64,000 nt of DNA from Mageeibacillus sp. UBA6980 (lineage in GTDB: Bacteria > Bacillota > Clostridia > Saccharofermentanales > Saccharofermentanaceae): positions 62,001 to 126,000 of the forward strand of contig DJYK01000028.1 in NCBI GenBank assembly GCA_002450095.1, given 5' to 3'. This document shows, piece after piece, positions 17,310-25,226 of this stretch. The notes beneath the pieces were generated by a model, which searched no databases, was not told where the DNA came from, and saw only the letters and a program-made list of their open reading frames with translations. Within the stretch, counting starts at the first letter, position 1; each line of letters begins with the position of its first letter. Both the position numbers and the translations under genes were made by a program.

Positions 17310-17386
17310 GATATCAACCGCTTCTGTTTAGGATGCGTTTTTTCAATCTCATAATGGACAGTACAAGCTAGGAAAATATTTTTTGT

Positions 17387-17509
17387 AAAATTTTTTCAAA
17401 AATAATGAACCTAATGGATATTTGCATCGTCCTATAGGTATATCAAAAGTTGAAAGGAGACATAAAAAATGTCAGAAGTAGATGAGTTATTAATGAAGGA
17501 AAAGCAGGG
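17387..17509 (+). repeat. 123-bp perfect direct repeat, copy 2
   Basis: See copy 1 at 16739-16861. The inverted repeat is at 17409-17439 here. It gives the second membrane-protein gene the same upstream region, ribosome site and first 14 codons. Confidence 0.95.
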
Positions 17510-18239
17510 CTATTCGGATAAGAAGAGCAAAAAGAAGGCGAAAAAGCCTACATGGGCGGCTACTATAGCATTTATTCTATCTCTTGTAGCAGGGTTTATT
17601 TCTGCATATTATCTTGCCACGATTAAAGGATTATTACCCGATCATGTGTATGATATTGATATGGCAGTTGAATGTCTGGATTTTTATAAGTCGAAGCTGA
17701 TAATAACTTCTGTGTTGGTTGTTTTAGCCATATTCTTATTAATAATAGCTTTGTCAAAAAAACAACATCAACATGCAGTCGTGGCTTGTGGTTTGACGAT
17801 TTTTCTGCTGATCTTTTCTGTATATGAAGTGTATTCTGGTATATCAACTTATAACGAGTCTGAAAAGGCTATTGAGCACGATGCAAAACTCGGTGCCGAT
17901 GATTTAGATGATGCAGTTGAGTTATATGTTGATGCATTAAGACATCAGGATGTAGATGACTTAGAGGATATTCGTGAAGAAAACCTCATATTTCATCGTT
18001 CTAGATTTAATACAGTAGATGAAGATTCGTTTATGGATTTGTCGGAAACTCTTAATGATATGAATCTAAATTGGAACCATTATGATTATGATGTAATCGA
18101 TGATGATGATGATTGTACAGTTGAAATATCAATACCTCTGCAAGGTGCATTTACCGATGATGCAATAATACATCCTCCCGTTTCAGTCACAGTACCATTT
18201 CATGAAGTAAACGACAGATGGTTCTTTGGAGAATCATAA
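17469..18239 (+). CDS. Island membrane protein with shared N-terminal cassette and acidic C-terminal domain
   Basis: 256 residues. The first 14 match the preceding gene exactly, followed by a Lys-rich patch, three hydrophobic helices (~30-52, ~76-96, ~104-123) and a soluble acidic C-terminal part (~135-256) with runs of Asp and a beta-rich end. The tail resembles small domains that follow a helix in secreted or membrane proteins of Firmicutes, but I assign no family. It probably arose by tandem duplication or cassette exchange with 16821-17309. Confidence 0.8.
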   Translation: MSEVDELLMKEKQGYSDKKSKKKAKKPTWAATIAFILSLVAGFISAYYLATIKGLLPDHVYDIDMAVECLDFYKSKLIITSVLVVLAIFLLIIALSKKQHQHAVVACGLTIFLLIFSVYEVYSGISTYNESEKAIEHDAKLGADDLDDAVELYVDALRHQDVDDLEDIREENLIFHRSRFNTVDEDSFMDLSETLNDMNLNWNHYDYDVIDDDDDCTVEISIPLQGAFTDDAIIHPPVSVTVPFHEVNDRWFFGES

Positions 18240-18295
18240 CTATTATTCAACTGTGAAAAAACAATAAAACAATTCTTAAAAGGAGATTAACCACA

Positions 18296-20149
18296 ATGAA
18301 AAAGTTAATTGCAATTCTGCTTACCACAGTATTTGCGATTGGCACAGGTACGATTGCTGGTTTCAATGAGTCCGACATTCAGGCTAGCGTGATTACCGAC
18401 GCAATCGCTATAGAAACAGTAAAGCCCGACACGGCCGCCAAGACGTCTGATGCGTCTGACGGCGTGGACGGCTTCGTAACACGTCTTTACAATCTCTGCC
18501 TCAATCGTGAACCCGACCCTGTCGGATTCCAGTATTGGACAAGCAGACTCAACTCCGGTGAGATCTCAGCCAGACAGTGTGCTTACGGATTCTTCTTCAG
18601 CACAGAGTTTACTAATAAGGCTAACCACCTGACTGACAGCTCCTACGTTGAGCTCTTCTACAATGTCTTCCTTGGCAGACAGTCTGACCCTACCGGCAAG
18701 GCCTATTGGATCAACCGCATCAGCCAGACAAATTATGACACAACTGTACTCTTCAACGGATTTGTTGACTCAAGAGAGTTTAACGCAATCTGCAGGTCTT
18801 ATGGTCTCGTACTTGGTACACCCATTGCACTTCCTAACGTAGAGCGTAACGTAAGCTCTGATGCTACTGATGCAGCGCCTTATTCCGGCGGTGTATCCAA
18901 TGGTGCGCCTGCTGCTCCTTCCGGTGGCGGAAACAGTGGTGGCGGCGGAGCTCCCGCGCCTTCTGCCCCTTCCCAGCCTGCAAATCCTGACGGTCAGGGT
19001 GGCAACCCTACAATACCTGCAAACACACCTTCGCCTGCTCCCACACAGCCTGTCACTCATGTAGTAACCGGCAGTTATGACCCTGATAACCATGGCGGTT
19101 ATTGGATTTACGGTACACTTGGTACTCTTCCTACGCAGGTACAGATCAGTACATTACAAAATGCTGACGGCAGCATAAAACATAGAGTTGTCACTGTTGG
19201 TAATCGTCAGTATGACGAAGGTCCTATCTATAAGGTAATAGCTAATGCTACAGAGTTCAATTCCTACAACACAAGCCTTTGTTTCTACGTCTGCCCATCC
19301 GGCTACGTAATTACTTACAGCCAGTATTCGCAGATGGATTGGTCTCAGGCATCTGACCCTCACTTTGGCGGATGGGACTCTGTCAACTCTCAGACTAGAG
19401 GTGCCTACTGGACACTCAGCTTTGACGAAGACACAGCGCTTGTTGCAACGAGAATGTGCGACGACTGGGACGGTGTTCTCGATGCATTCTCATATTACGG
19501 CCACGTTGGTAGTGGTGACGTAGTTGGTACACGTGTGAGATATGCCAACGGTTCCTACAACGGCCAGACTTGGGGCTATCAGGGTTGGAACGGTAACTCC
19601 GTAACAGGCGGCGACTATTCCAGATGGGCAACAGCAATTATAGCTTGGCAGAACAACGTACGTCATTCCAGTGAACTCCTTGCCAAGTATGGCATCACAG
19701 ACGAGAAGTTCGGTGATTATCTGATGATTGAATGGTGTGAGGGCAACCTTACCTACAATCTCCAGACACTCCCTCTTCCTGATTGGTCTCACTTTACAGG
19801 TATGGGATCTGATAATGCTCATTCTCACTTCTCAACAAGCGTTGCACGTAATGATCTGCCAACTTCCAGAACTTGGGACTATTCCAGCAGAAGTGCTAAC
19901 GTTGTAAGCACAAGTGGCGGAACAGACTCCGGCAGCAACAGTGGCAGTGGAACTACCAATCCCGCAACAACCACGCAGCCTACGAATGTTCCCGCAACCA
20001 CACCTACTACATCGACTCAGCCTTTCGATACTACTACTACGCCGACTACAGCTCCTGTAGAGCCTACACCGGCACCGACAACTGCACCTACCACAACTCC
20101 AACCATCGATGATGGTGGAATTAGCAGTGGCGACTTTGATTTCGGTTAA
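18296..20149 (+). CDS. Secreted DUF4214 surface protein with Ser/Thr/Pro-rich linkers
   Basis: 617 residues with a signal peptide (~1-31). Two DUF4214 units follow (~60-185; RLYNLCLNREPDPVGFQYW and the similar FYNVFLGRQSDPTGKAYW), then a Gly/Pro/Ala linker (~205-260). An unrecognised domain of ~270 residues is rich in aromatic residues and Cys. A Thr/Pro tail of ~80 residues ends the protein without LPXTG. AAAGGAG precedes the ATG. DUF4214 also ends the GH53 enzyme at 7104, with similar sequence but at the opposite terminus. The role is probably cell-surface attachment or binding. Confidence 0.85.
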   Translation: MKKLIAILLTTVFAIGTGTIAGFNESDIQASVITDAIAIETVKPDTAAKTSDASDGVDGFVTRLYNLCLNREPDPVGFQYWTSRLNSGEISARQCAYGFFFSTEFTNKANHLTDSSYVELFYNVFLGRQSDPTGKAYWINRISQTNYDTTVLFNGFVDSREFNAICRSYGLVLGTPIALPNVERNVSSDATDAAPYSGGVSNGAPAAPSGGGNSGGGGAPAPSAPSQPANPDGQGGNPTIPANTPSPAPTQPVTHVVTGSYDPDNHGGYWIYGTLGTLPTQVQISTLQNADGSIKHRVVTVGNRQYDEGPIYKVIANATEFNSYNTSLCFYVCPSGYVITYSQYSQMDWSQASDPHFGGWDSVNSQTRGAYWTLSFDEDTALVATRMCDDWDGVLDAFSYYGHVGSGDVVGTRVRYANGSYNGQTWGYQGWNGNSVTGGDYSRWATAIIAWQNNVRHSSELLAKYGITDEKFGDYLMIEWCEGNLTYNLQTLPLPDWSHFTGMGSDNAHSHFSTSVARNDLPTSRTWDYSSRSANVVSTSGGTDSGSNSGSGTTNPATTTQPTNVPATTPTTSTQPFDTTTTPTTAPVEPTPAPTTAPTTTPTIDDGGISSGDFDFG

Positions 20150-20180
20150 TGATCATGCCGGTACATAAGTAGAACCAATG

Positions 20181-20218
20181 TATCCCTCTTGTCTAATATG
20201 GCAAGAGGGATATTTTTT
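20181..20218 (+). terminator. Terminator of the DUF4214 gene
   Basis: An 11-bp perfect stem (20181-20191 with 20202-20212), a 10-base loop, then TTTTTTA, 32 bases past the stop. Confidence 0.85.
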
Positions 20219-20306
20219 TACCATGAAGCTGTTGTGCAATCTATTCTTAAAGGTTATCCCATTAAAAGGAAATAAGTAATAGTATCTATATATAATTACA
20301 TTAAAA

Positions 20307-20329
20307 AGACGCGGTAAAAAAGACGCGGT
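20307..20329 (+). repeat. Right pair of AGACGCGGT direct repeats (putative integrase arm sites)
   Basis: Copies at 20307-20315 and 20321-20329, same orientation as the left pair at 14946-14966. They lie about 100 bases inside the right attachment copy. The rest of 20219-20430 shows no gene. Confidence 0.6.
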
Positions 20330-20430
20330 AAAATCGATTTTGAAGCCAATAACGGCGGGGGTTTCATTTTTCGGCAAACTCAAATGCCCGTATTTACGAC
20401 GATCATCGCCGATACTCGAAGAGGAATCAA

Positions 20431-20454
20431 GTTCGAATCCTGTCACCTCGACCA
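20431..20454 (+). repeat. Attachment site, distal copy (displaced tRNA-Pro 3' end)
   Basis: An exact 24-base copy of tRNA positions 14874-14897. It is followed by CACACTTTTTATAC, probably the original downstream sequence of the tRNA before insertion. Confidence 0.85.
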
Positions 20455-20626
20455 CACTTTTTATACATGTCGTGGGAAGTCAGTAATTTCAAGGGCTTCG
20501 AGAATTACCAGTTCCTAAGAAAACACAACTTACGACAAATTTACGACAAAATAGAAAGAAGCGTCCAACGATAAACGCCTAGAGTAAATGCTATAGGCGT
20601 TTATAATTTCTATAAGAGCTAGCTAA
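20455..20626. other. Non-coding stretch with a second repeat pair and a hairpin
   Basis: TTACGACAAA occurs at 20530-20539 and 20541-20550. An 11-bp perfect inverted repeat (20571-20581 with 20594-20604, loop 12) follows, without a clear T-run. No gene is visible. The repeat pair resembles arm-type sites and may be the trace of another element next to the attachment copy. Confidence 0.4.
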
Positions 20627-20765
20627 ATAAGATATAGTGGTTCACCACGCCTTCCGACCATTTGTTGATGTAAACAGGATACTTGATACAATAGCGCTGT
20701 ATAGTGAGTGGTACCTCCATCATAATCCCTTGTCTTCAATGGTAAAAATTACTAGGATCATTATT
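20627..20765 (-). pseudogene. Truncated, frameshifted copy of the small membrane-protein gene at 23547-23789
   Basis: Aligns with 23614-23754 with about seven substitutions and a 2-base deletion that breaks the frame early. The core DYDGGTTHYTALLYQV is still readable. The first codons and the 3' end are missing. Together with the intact copy it forms a direct repeat around the two lipoprotein genes. Confidence 0.8.
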
Positions 20766-20775
20766 CATTAGCCTG

Positions 20776-22248
20776 CTAATCAGCCGTAATCTCTGCAGTA
20801 TTGCTACAGCGAATATAGTAAAGCCCATCGTGACAATTCATGTATACGGTATAAACATCACCGGGTTGAGGAGGGAAATTCTCATAGAGATTGAAGCTTG
20901 TCTCTCCTTCGCACTCGGTAGTACGGACAATCTCTCCGTTTACTGATATAACCCACCATATACGATCCGGACATTCGGGAAGGCGTGTTATCGTACAGAT
21001 CCCGTCCGAGGATATAGTAACCTCGACCATCTCTACTATCTCTGCCGTATCAAGATGCTCGAGACGATGAGAAAAGTACTCGTTCGGCTCTCCATTTACC
21101 GTTACATCCGTAAAACAACTCTCGTATTCGCCCCCTACCTCTCTTCCTAATATAGTGCCGGCTTCACCCAAACCTTCTACCTCGCCCGATACGTATACAT
21201 CCGCTATGTATGGAGAACCATAAACCTGTCCACCGACAATCCCGGTATAACGACCGCCTGATACGTGGGCGTTCACGAATCCCAGACCTATCACAGTAAG
21301 GTTAGAAGAATGTCCGACAAAACCGACATTCTGCCCACCGCCTGTTTCATCTATCGTCATGTTATAGATTATATGCTCATTACCACTGATTATTCCTCTG
21401 AAGCTCGAAGTTCCTAAACCATAAGTTCCCATAGGAGCCCAATCGTATCCGTCCAGATCTATATCGTTCATAATGTTGATCTCAAGATATTCGGTCCCCG
21501 ATGCACAGACATTAGTGTACCAAACAACACTTGCGAGCTGCTCAGGAGTTGATACATTGAAGTATGGTGCATTATCCAGAGCCCACTGTGTGTCCGCCAA
21601 CTGCATAATATCGCCTGTATCAAAGTTCCTTTCCCAATCAGATTCATACTCTGTATAATCAGGTCCTTCGTAGTTACCTGCAATGATTTCTGAAAAACTT
21701 GAAGCACCGATCATAATGTATTCACCAGGCTCCTCAGGACAGAAAGCAAGGGTGTTCGCATCGGTATCGATTACATTTAACACATCAATATAAAAACCTG
21801 TATCCTCGTCATAGTAAATAAGCGACATGTTCGATTCGTCCATTCCACGAAGCTCATTCTCATCATATTCGAACTCCACGATAAGACTGAGATCATCAGA
21901 GTAATCTAATTCAATCGGGCCACCCGTTCTGCCTCCAACTTGAGAACTATATACATCTATCCCATACATATCGTAAACATCGACTCTCGAAAGGTTCCGT
22001 TCTTCACCACGGGAATACACCGTAACTCCGGTTATCTCAGGGGCGCTGTCATTTGAGAAGGAGTAACTTACATTCGGAAGGCCACGATACTTCCTACTCA
22101 CTAATACTTCTCTCACACGTTCTGAGTCAGTGCGTCTTGATCCAGAACGGTGCGAATCTGTATCGCATGAGGTAACAAATACACATATCGTCAACAAAAG
22201 CAAAATAACATTTCGACAAGAATGCTTAAATATCGTTATTCTTCTCAC
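20776..22248 (-). CDS. Lipoprotein with GLUG-like beta-repeat region, unknown function
   Basis: 490 residues with a lipoprotein signal ending VTSC. The middle (~225-375) has the pattern of repeat adhesin-like proteins: STPEQLASVVWYTN, NDIDLDGYDWAPMG, FRGIISGNEHIIYNMTI and GGRYTGIVGGQVYG, typical of GLUG-type beta-solenoid repeats. A C-terminal beta domain follows. The GTG start overlaps the upstream lipoprotein stop by four bases (GTGA), with GGAGG 9 bases before it, so the pair is translationally coupled. Function not known; extracellular binding is plausible. Confidence 0.75.
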   Translation of the reverse strand: MRRITIFKHSCRNVILLLLTICVFVTSCDTDSHRSGSRRTDSERVREVLVSRKYRGLPNVSYSFSNDSAPEITGVTVYSRGEERNLSRVDVYDMYGIDVYSSQVGGRTGGPIELDYSDDLSLIVEFEYDENELRGMDESNMSLIYYDEDTGFYIDVLNVIDTDANTLAFCPEEPGEYIMIGASSFSEIIAGNYEGPDYTEYESDWERNFDTGDIMQLADTQWALDNAPYFNVSTPEQLASVVWYTNVCASGTEYLEINIMNDIDLDGYDWAPMGTYGLGTSSFRGIISGNEHIIYNMTIDETGGGQNVGFVGHSSNLTVIGLGFVNAHVSGGRYTGIVGGQVYGSPYIADVYVSGEVEGLGEAGTILGREVGGEYESCFTDVTVNGEPNEYFSHRLEHLDTAEIVEMVEVTISSDGICTITRLPECPDRIWWVISVNGEIVRTTECEGETSFNLYENFPPQPGDVYTVYMNCHDGLYYIRCSNTAEITAD

Positions 22249-23399
22249 AATTCAGATCCTCCCCATTCAACGACAGTAAAACCCGTCCTTTCGACGGAAG
22301 AAGGCCACACGAGTTGCTGTTCTTCAGGTATCTGTACCTCCTCATTCAAGGGCATAAACACCATATACACACGAATTACGGTATCAGGTACAGGACTCAC
22401 ATTAAGTGAAGCCATCTCCTCATACTCTTCTGCTGGAAATGAGATGATATTATATTCATTACACTCCATTCTTGGCAGCCAGAACGAGATAAAATCATCC
22501 ATCTCACTGTATGTGAGGCCGCATGCTTCAAGATAATCTTCCAGGAATTGTGCTGTATCACATCCGCGAACACATACTGCGTTATTGAAACTGTCAGGAA
22601 CATCACATTCACCTTCCCAAAAGAGATAATCGTACTCCCGGTCGTTCTCAATATTCGTAATGGTTCCATCGGGATGAGCCATAACGTGCCAACCGTAATC
22701 TTCATTATATGAAGGATATGTGCATGTCAGATATCCTTGCAGATCCAATGATACATAACACTCTGTATCTGTCTCCGGGTACAGATATATTACCGGCTTA
22801 TCAACCTCCATATACAAACATTCAGAATCTTCATCCGAATCAACTATCTCGTACTCAAAGACAGAATCTATCTTCATTTCATCATTCATGACTATGAAGG
22901 TATATAATCCTGCCTCTATATCTTGAGGTAATTCATGATAAAAAGTAATATAGTTTGGAGAGCCAATATGGCTTTCTGTTTCTATGACCAATACAGCATC
23001 TTCAAGATTCCATGAATAATTGTCGTTATGTTCAAACATATAAATTTTAAGGTTCATAGCCTCATCAAAATCATCTTCTTCAACGCTGCAATTGACATAA
23101 ATATTTCTACCCGCAACAGGCGGATCCCAAGTTGCATCAAGGGAAGAAATACCATAAAACGCTTGTACACCAGAACTGGCGGGGATTGAACCTACAGAAT
23201 TAACCATACGCAAATCTGTAAGCATATAATCATCGGGATTTGGATAAAACAATTCGCCTTCGCAAGCATCTTCCGGCGGTTTGATTCGTATATTGTTACT
23301 ATCTTCCTCAGATAATACTCCAGTAGAAGAACAACCGGCAAATGAGCAAATTATCAAAACAAATGTGAATAAAAGTACGATTGTTTTTTGATGTCTCAT
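22245..23399 (-). CDS. Lipoprotein with conserved KPVIYLYPE domain, unknown function
   Basis: 384 residues from ATG 23399 (a GTG 12 bases upstream is possible; neither has a strong ribosome site). The lipobox is FAGC. The central segment KPVIYLYPETDTE, later GWHVMAHPDGTITN and DYLFWEGE, marks an uncharacterised family seen in gut Clostridia. The C-terminal part is rich in Cys and aromatic residues (CGLTYSEMDDFISFWLPRME). Coupled to the following lipoprotein by overlapping stop and start. The pair lies between partial duplications. Confidence 0.75.
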   Translation of the reverse strand: MRHQKTIVLLFTFVLIICSFAGCSSTGVLSEEDSNNIRIKPPEDACEGELFYPNPDDYMLTDLRMVNSVGSIPASSGVQAFYGISSLDATWDPPVAGRNIYVNCSVEEDDFDEAMNLKIYMFEHNDNYSWNLEDAVLVIETESHIGSPNYITFYHELPQDIEAGLYTFIVMNDEMKIDSVFEYEIVDSDEDSECLYMEVDKPVIYLYPETDTECYVSLDLQGYLTCTYPSYNEDYGWHVMAHPDGTITNIENDREYDYLFWEGECDVPDSFNNAVCVRGCDTAQFLEDYLEACGLTYSEMDDFISFWLPRMECNEYNIISFPAEEYEEMASLNVSPVPDTVIRVYMVFMPLNEEVQIPEEQQLVWPSSVERTGFTVVEWGGSEL

Positions 23400-23546
23400 A
23401 CTAGCCACCACTACAATTCATTAAACCCTCTCATTGTCTTCAATTTGAACACACATCAAAAAGATACAATATTCTTTCAATCATTATATTATTCCAACAA
23501 TGATTTGTATCCCTTTGGTTGTTATTTTAGTCGGCCCATATGCCAG

Positions 23547-23789
23547 TCATTGAACTAATTCATGAGTGCTGTTATACACCTCTATACCAAGAACTGTAAC
23601 TATGGTCCCTTCTATAAGATATGGTGGTTCACCACGCTTTCCGACCCTTTGTTGATGTAAACAGGATACTTGGTACAATAACGCTGTATAGTGAGTGGTA
23701 CCTCCATCATAATCCCTTGTCTTCGATGGTAAAAACAATACTAGGATCATTATTATCGCTATTAGGATTATTACCATTCTTCTTTTCAT
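23547..23789 (-). CDS. Small membrane-anchored protein of the YDGGT type
   Basis: 80 residues: a basic start, one hydrophobic segment (~5-20), then DYDGGTTHYTALLYQV, a motif I recall from small uncharacterised exported proteins of Firmicutes, ending GTIVTVLGIEVY. TAGGAGA precedes the ATG. A damaged copy lies at 20627-20765. Function unknown. Confidence 0.65.
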   Translation of the reverse strand: MKRRMVIILIAIIMILVLFLPSKTRDYDGGTTHYTALLYQVSCLHQQRVGKRGEPPYLIEGTIVTVLGIEVYNSTHELVQ

Positions 23790-23825
23790 TTCTACATCTC
23801 CTACGCTATCGAGAAAGTAATTTGA

Positions 23826-23909
23826 TTATACTCCGAAGATAATGCTGATTTCATTCTTTCAAAAGTCAAACTATATGACAATATTGATTTGTCGGATGAC
23901 GAGGATTAA
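23826..23909 (+). pseudogene. Remnant of an Imm3-like immunity gene, inverted relative to the intact copy
   Basis: The plus strand reads DFILSKVKLYDNIDLSDDED and a stop at 23907, nearly identical to the C terminus of the protein encoded at 24095-24484 on the other strand. The upstream frame is closed by stops. Only about 25 codons survive. Confidence 0.75.
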
Positions 23910-24004
23910 CAACTATCTAATCGCATCTTTATTTGAACTTGGAACAGATAGAATTCCGTCAATATCTATTTCTATTGCTTTCATTCTTTGTATCCTAATT
24001 TTCT

Positions 24005-24048
24005 CAAAAGAAAAGAGGTCAGGTATCATTTTGATACCGAACCTCTTT
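24005..24048 (-). terminator. Terminator of the Imm3-like gene
   Basis: On the minus strand AAAGAGGT/ACCTCTTT (24041-24048 with 24012-24019) encloses GGTATC/GATACC around a 5-base loop, followed by a T-rich tract. Confidence 0.75.
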
Positions 24049-24094
24049 GGTTATTGTTTACTATCTGAACGATGTACCGAATTCGGTTGATCAT

Positions 24095-24484
24095 TCAAAT
24101 ATCACTATCCTCATCATCAGACAAATCGATGCCTTCGTAAAGCTTAACCTTTGAAAGAATGAAATCAATATCTTTCTCAATCTGTTGATGCTCCTCAGGA
24201 GTCAGATCATCGTCATACTTTCCCATCTTAAATCGAGGAATGTGATATGACAATTGTTCTAATACACGATCTTCAAGAAGATTATTTCTAACTTCATATT
24301 CACCTATAGCGAATAATTCTAACGCTATTGAAGTTCCAACAGCGGAATCAGATTCAATATCTTCATCAACGATATAGTTTGTTACATCTTCAGGTGTTTG
24401 ATAGCCACGTTCTCCCAACAAATGGAAAGCACCTAAAACACCATCTTTATAATCGTTATAACTACAGTCGTCCTTAGCTCTCAT
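24095..24484 (-). CDS. Imm3-like immunity protein
   Basis: 129 residues, all-helical in appearance: YNDYKDGVLGAFHLLGERGY, then ALELFAIGEYEVRNNLLEDRVLEQL, then a C-terminal helix ending in an acidic tail. The order and helix spacing resemble Imm3-family immunity proteins that neutralise polymorphic toxins, but the match is from memory and moderate. No toxin gene is adjacent. Such genes are often kept as orphan defences against neighbours' toxins. GGAGTAAGAGA lies before the ATG. Confidence 0.5.
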   Translation of the reverse strand: MRAKDDCSYNDYKDGVLGAFHLLGERGYQTPEDVTNYIVDEDIESDSAVGTSIALELFAIGEYEVRNNLLEDRVLEQLSYHIPRFKMGKYDDDLTPEEHQQIEKDIDFILSKVKLYEGIDLSDDEDSDI

Positions 24485-24990
24485 GATAGTGTCTCTTACT
24501 CCAATACTTTCGTTTAGCTTTATAATTAATACTTCTTTTGGTAGAAGTTGTGTTTATTATAACATTTGGAAATTTAGATTGATTCGCAAACTTATTCACA
24601 AATCTTCTGTTTTTTATGAATGTGTTTGCGAATATGGACCGATTTTCACAAAGACATTCACAACAATCTCGATTATTGCGAACGGTTTTGTGAATGGCCA
24701 AATAATATAATTGTTTCTGAATGATACTCCAATAATGGCGCATCGTTCTACTTTAATCAATCGATCAACACAAGATTCTCTACGCTTGACCACAAAACGC
24801 ATTTTCAAACCGAATATTAGAGAATTCAGTCGACAGGAATTGTCGCAAATCTCATATTAATCTGCTATCCTGATGTTATTAGTTCTCTATGATTATCAGA
24901 CTGTTATCTGTTTTGATGTTCCTTCTTACGATACTTTTTGAAGACAATAGAAAACGCACTATTTCTCGTGACAAGAATATCACCAAAACA
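24485..24990. other. AT-rich non-coding stretch with two inverted repeats
   Basis: No gene I can support. ATTCGCAAAC/GTTTGCGAAT pairs 24582-24591 with 24624-24633, and CATTCACAA/TTGTGAATG pairs 24655-24663 with 24688-24696. Related half-sites (CGCAAAC, CACAAA) recur between them. The base composition differs from neighbouring genes, in keeping with an accessory patch. Confidence 0.5.
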
Positions 24991-25149
24991 TCACTTCTTA
25001 ATGAGCTTGATAATGAAGATAACCAGGCAGGATCCGATGATATTTCCGATAAGTCCGGAGATCAGCCAACTTCCGAATATGAAGCTGAATAAGGCACCTC
25101 CTACAAGACCGATGATCACATTGATATACCAAGGAAAAGAGCTCTTCAT
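24991..25149 (-). CDS. Small GlsB/YeaQ/YmgE-like membrane protein
   Basis: A 52-residue frame: MKSSFPWYINVIIG, then a glycine-rich hydrophobic segment (GLVGGALFSFIFG) and a second one ending IIKLIKK. Glycine spacing matches the transglycosylase-associated (GlsB/YeaQ) family, though it is shorter than the usual ~80 residues and lacks one of the three helices. The ribosome site is weak (CAGGTAAG); an in-frame ATG 15 bases upstream is an alternative start. Role in stress or envelope is inferred from family membership only. Confidence 0.6.
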   Translation of the reverse strand: MKSSFPWYINVIIGLVGGALFSFIFGSWLISGLIGNIIGSCLVIFIIKLIKK

Positions 25150-25226
25150 GATCTTACCTGTCATTATATTTGCAGATTGATCCGGCGCTTGGTAACATAG
25201 TAATTAAGCATATAGGAGGGAACCGA

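Larger units (their letters stand above)
14874..20454. mobile_element. Integrated island at tRNA-Pro (about 5.6 kb, probably not self-mobile)
   Basis: Bounded by a perfect 24-bp direct repeat of the tRNA 3' end (14874-14897 and 20431-20454). Just inside both ends are paired copies of AGACGCGGT, which look like integrase arm-binding sites. A tyrosine-recombinase-like gene lies beside the tRNA, as usual for such islands. Cargo is a type III toxin-antitoxin remnant, an RHH regulator, two related membrane proteins and a DUF4214 surface protein. The intergenic DNA looks AT-richer than the flanks. The recombinase lacks its N-terminal half, so movement would need help. Confidence 0.85.

Noticed and set aside
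17310..17386. Possible terminator after the first cassette membrane protein
   Set aside because: AACCGC/GCGTT before a T tract is weak and bulged; not strong enough to call.
18861..19093. Plus- and minus-strand frames inside the DUF4214 gene
   Set aside because: Shadows of the Gly/Pro linker coding region.
24474..24743. Overlapping frames on both strands in the AT-rich stretch
   Set aside because: No ribosome site, no family features, and the DNA is explained by inverted repeats and AT richness.
24889..25092. A 67-codon plus-strand frame
   Set aside because: It is antisense to the GlsB/YeaQ-like small gene, whose glycine-rich helices are more convincing.
20455..25200. A third copy of the 24-bp tRNA-Pro attachment sequence closing a second island
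   Set aside because: None found by eye in this stretch, so only the first island is called.
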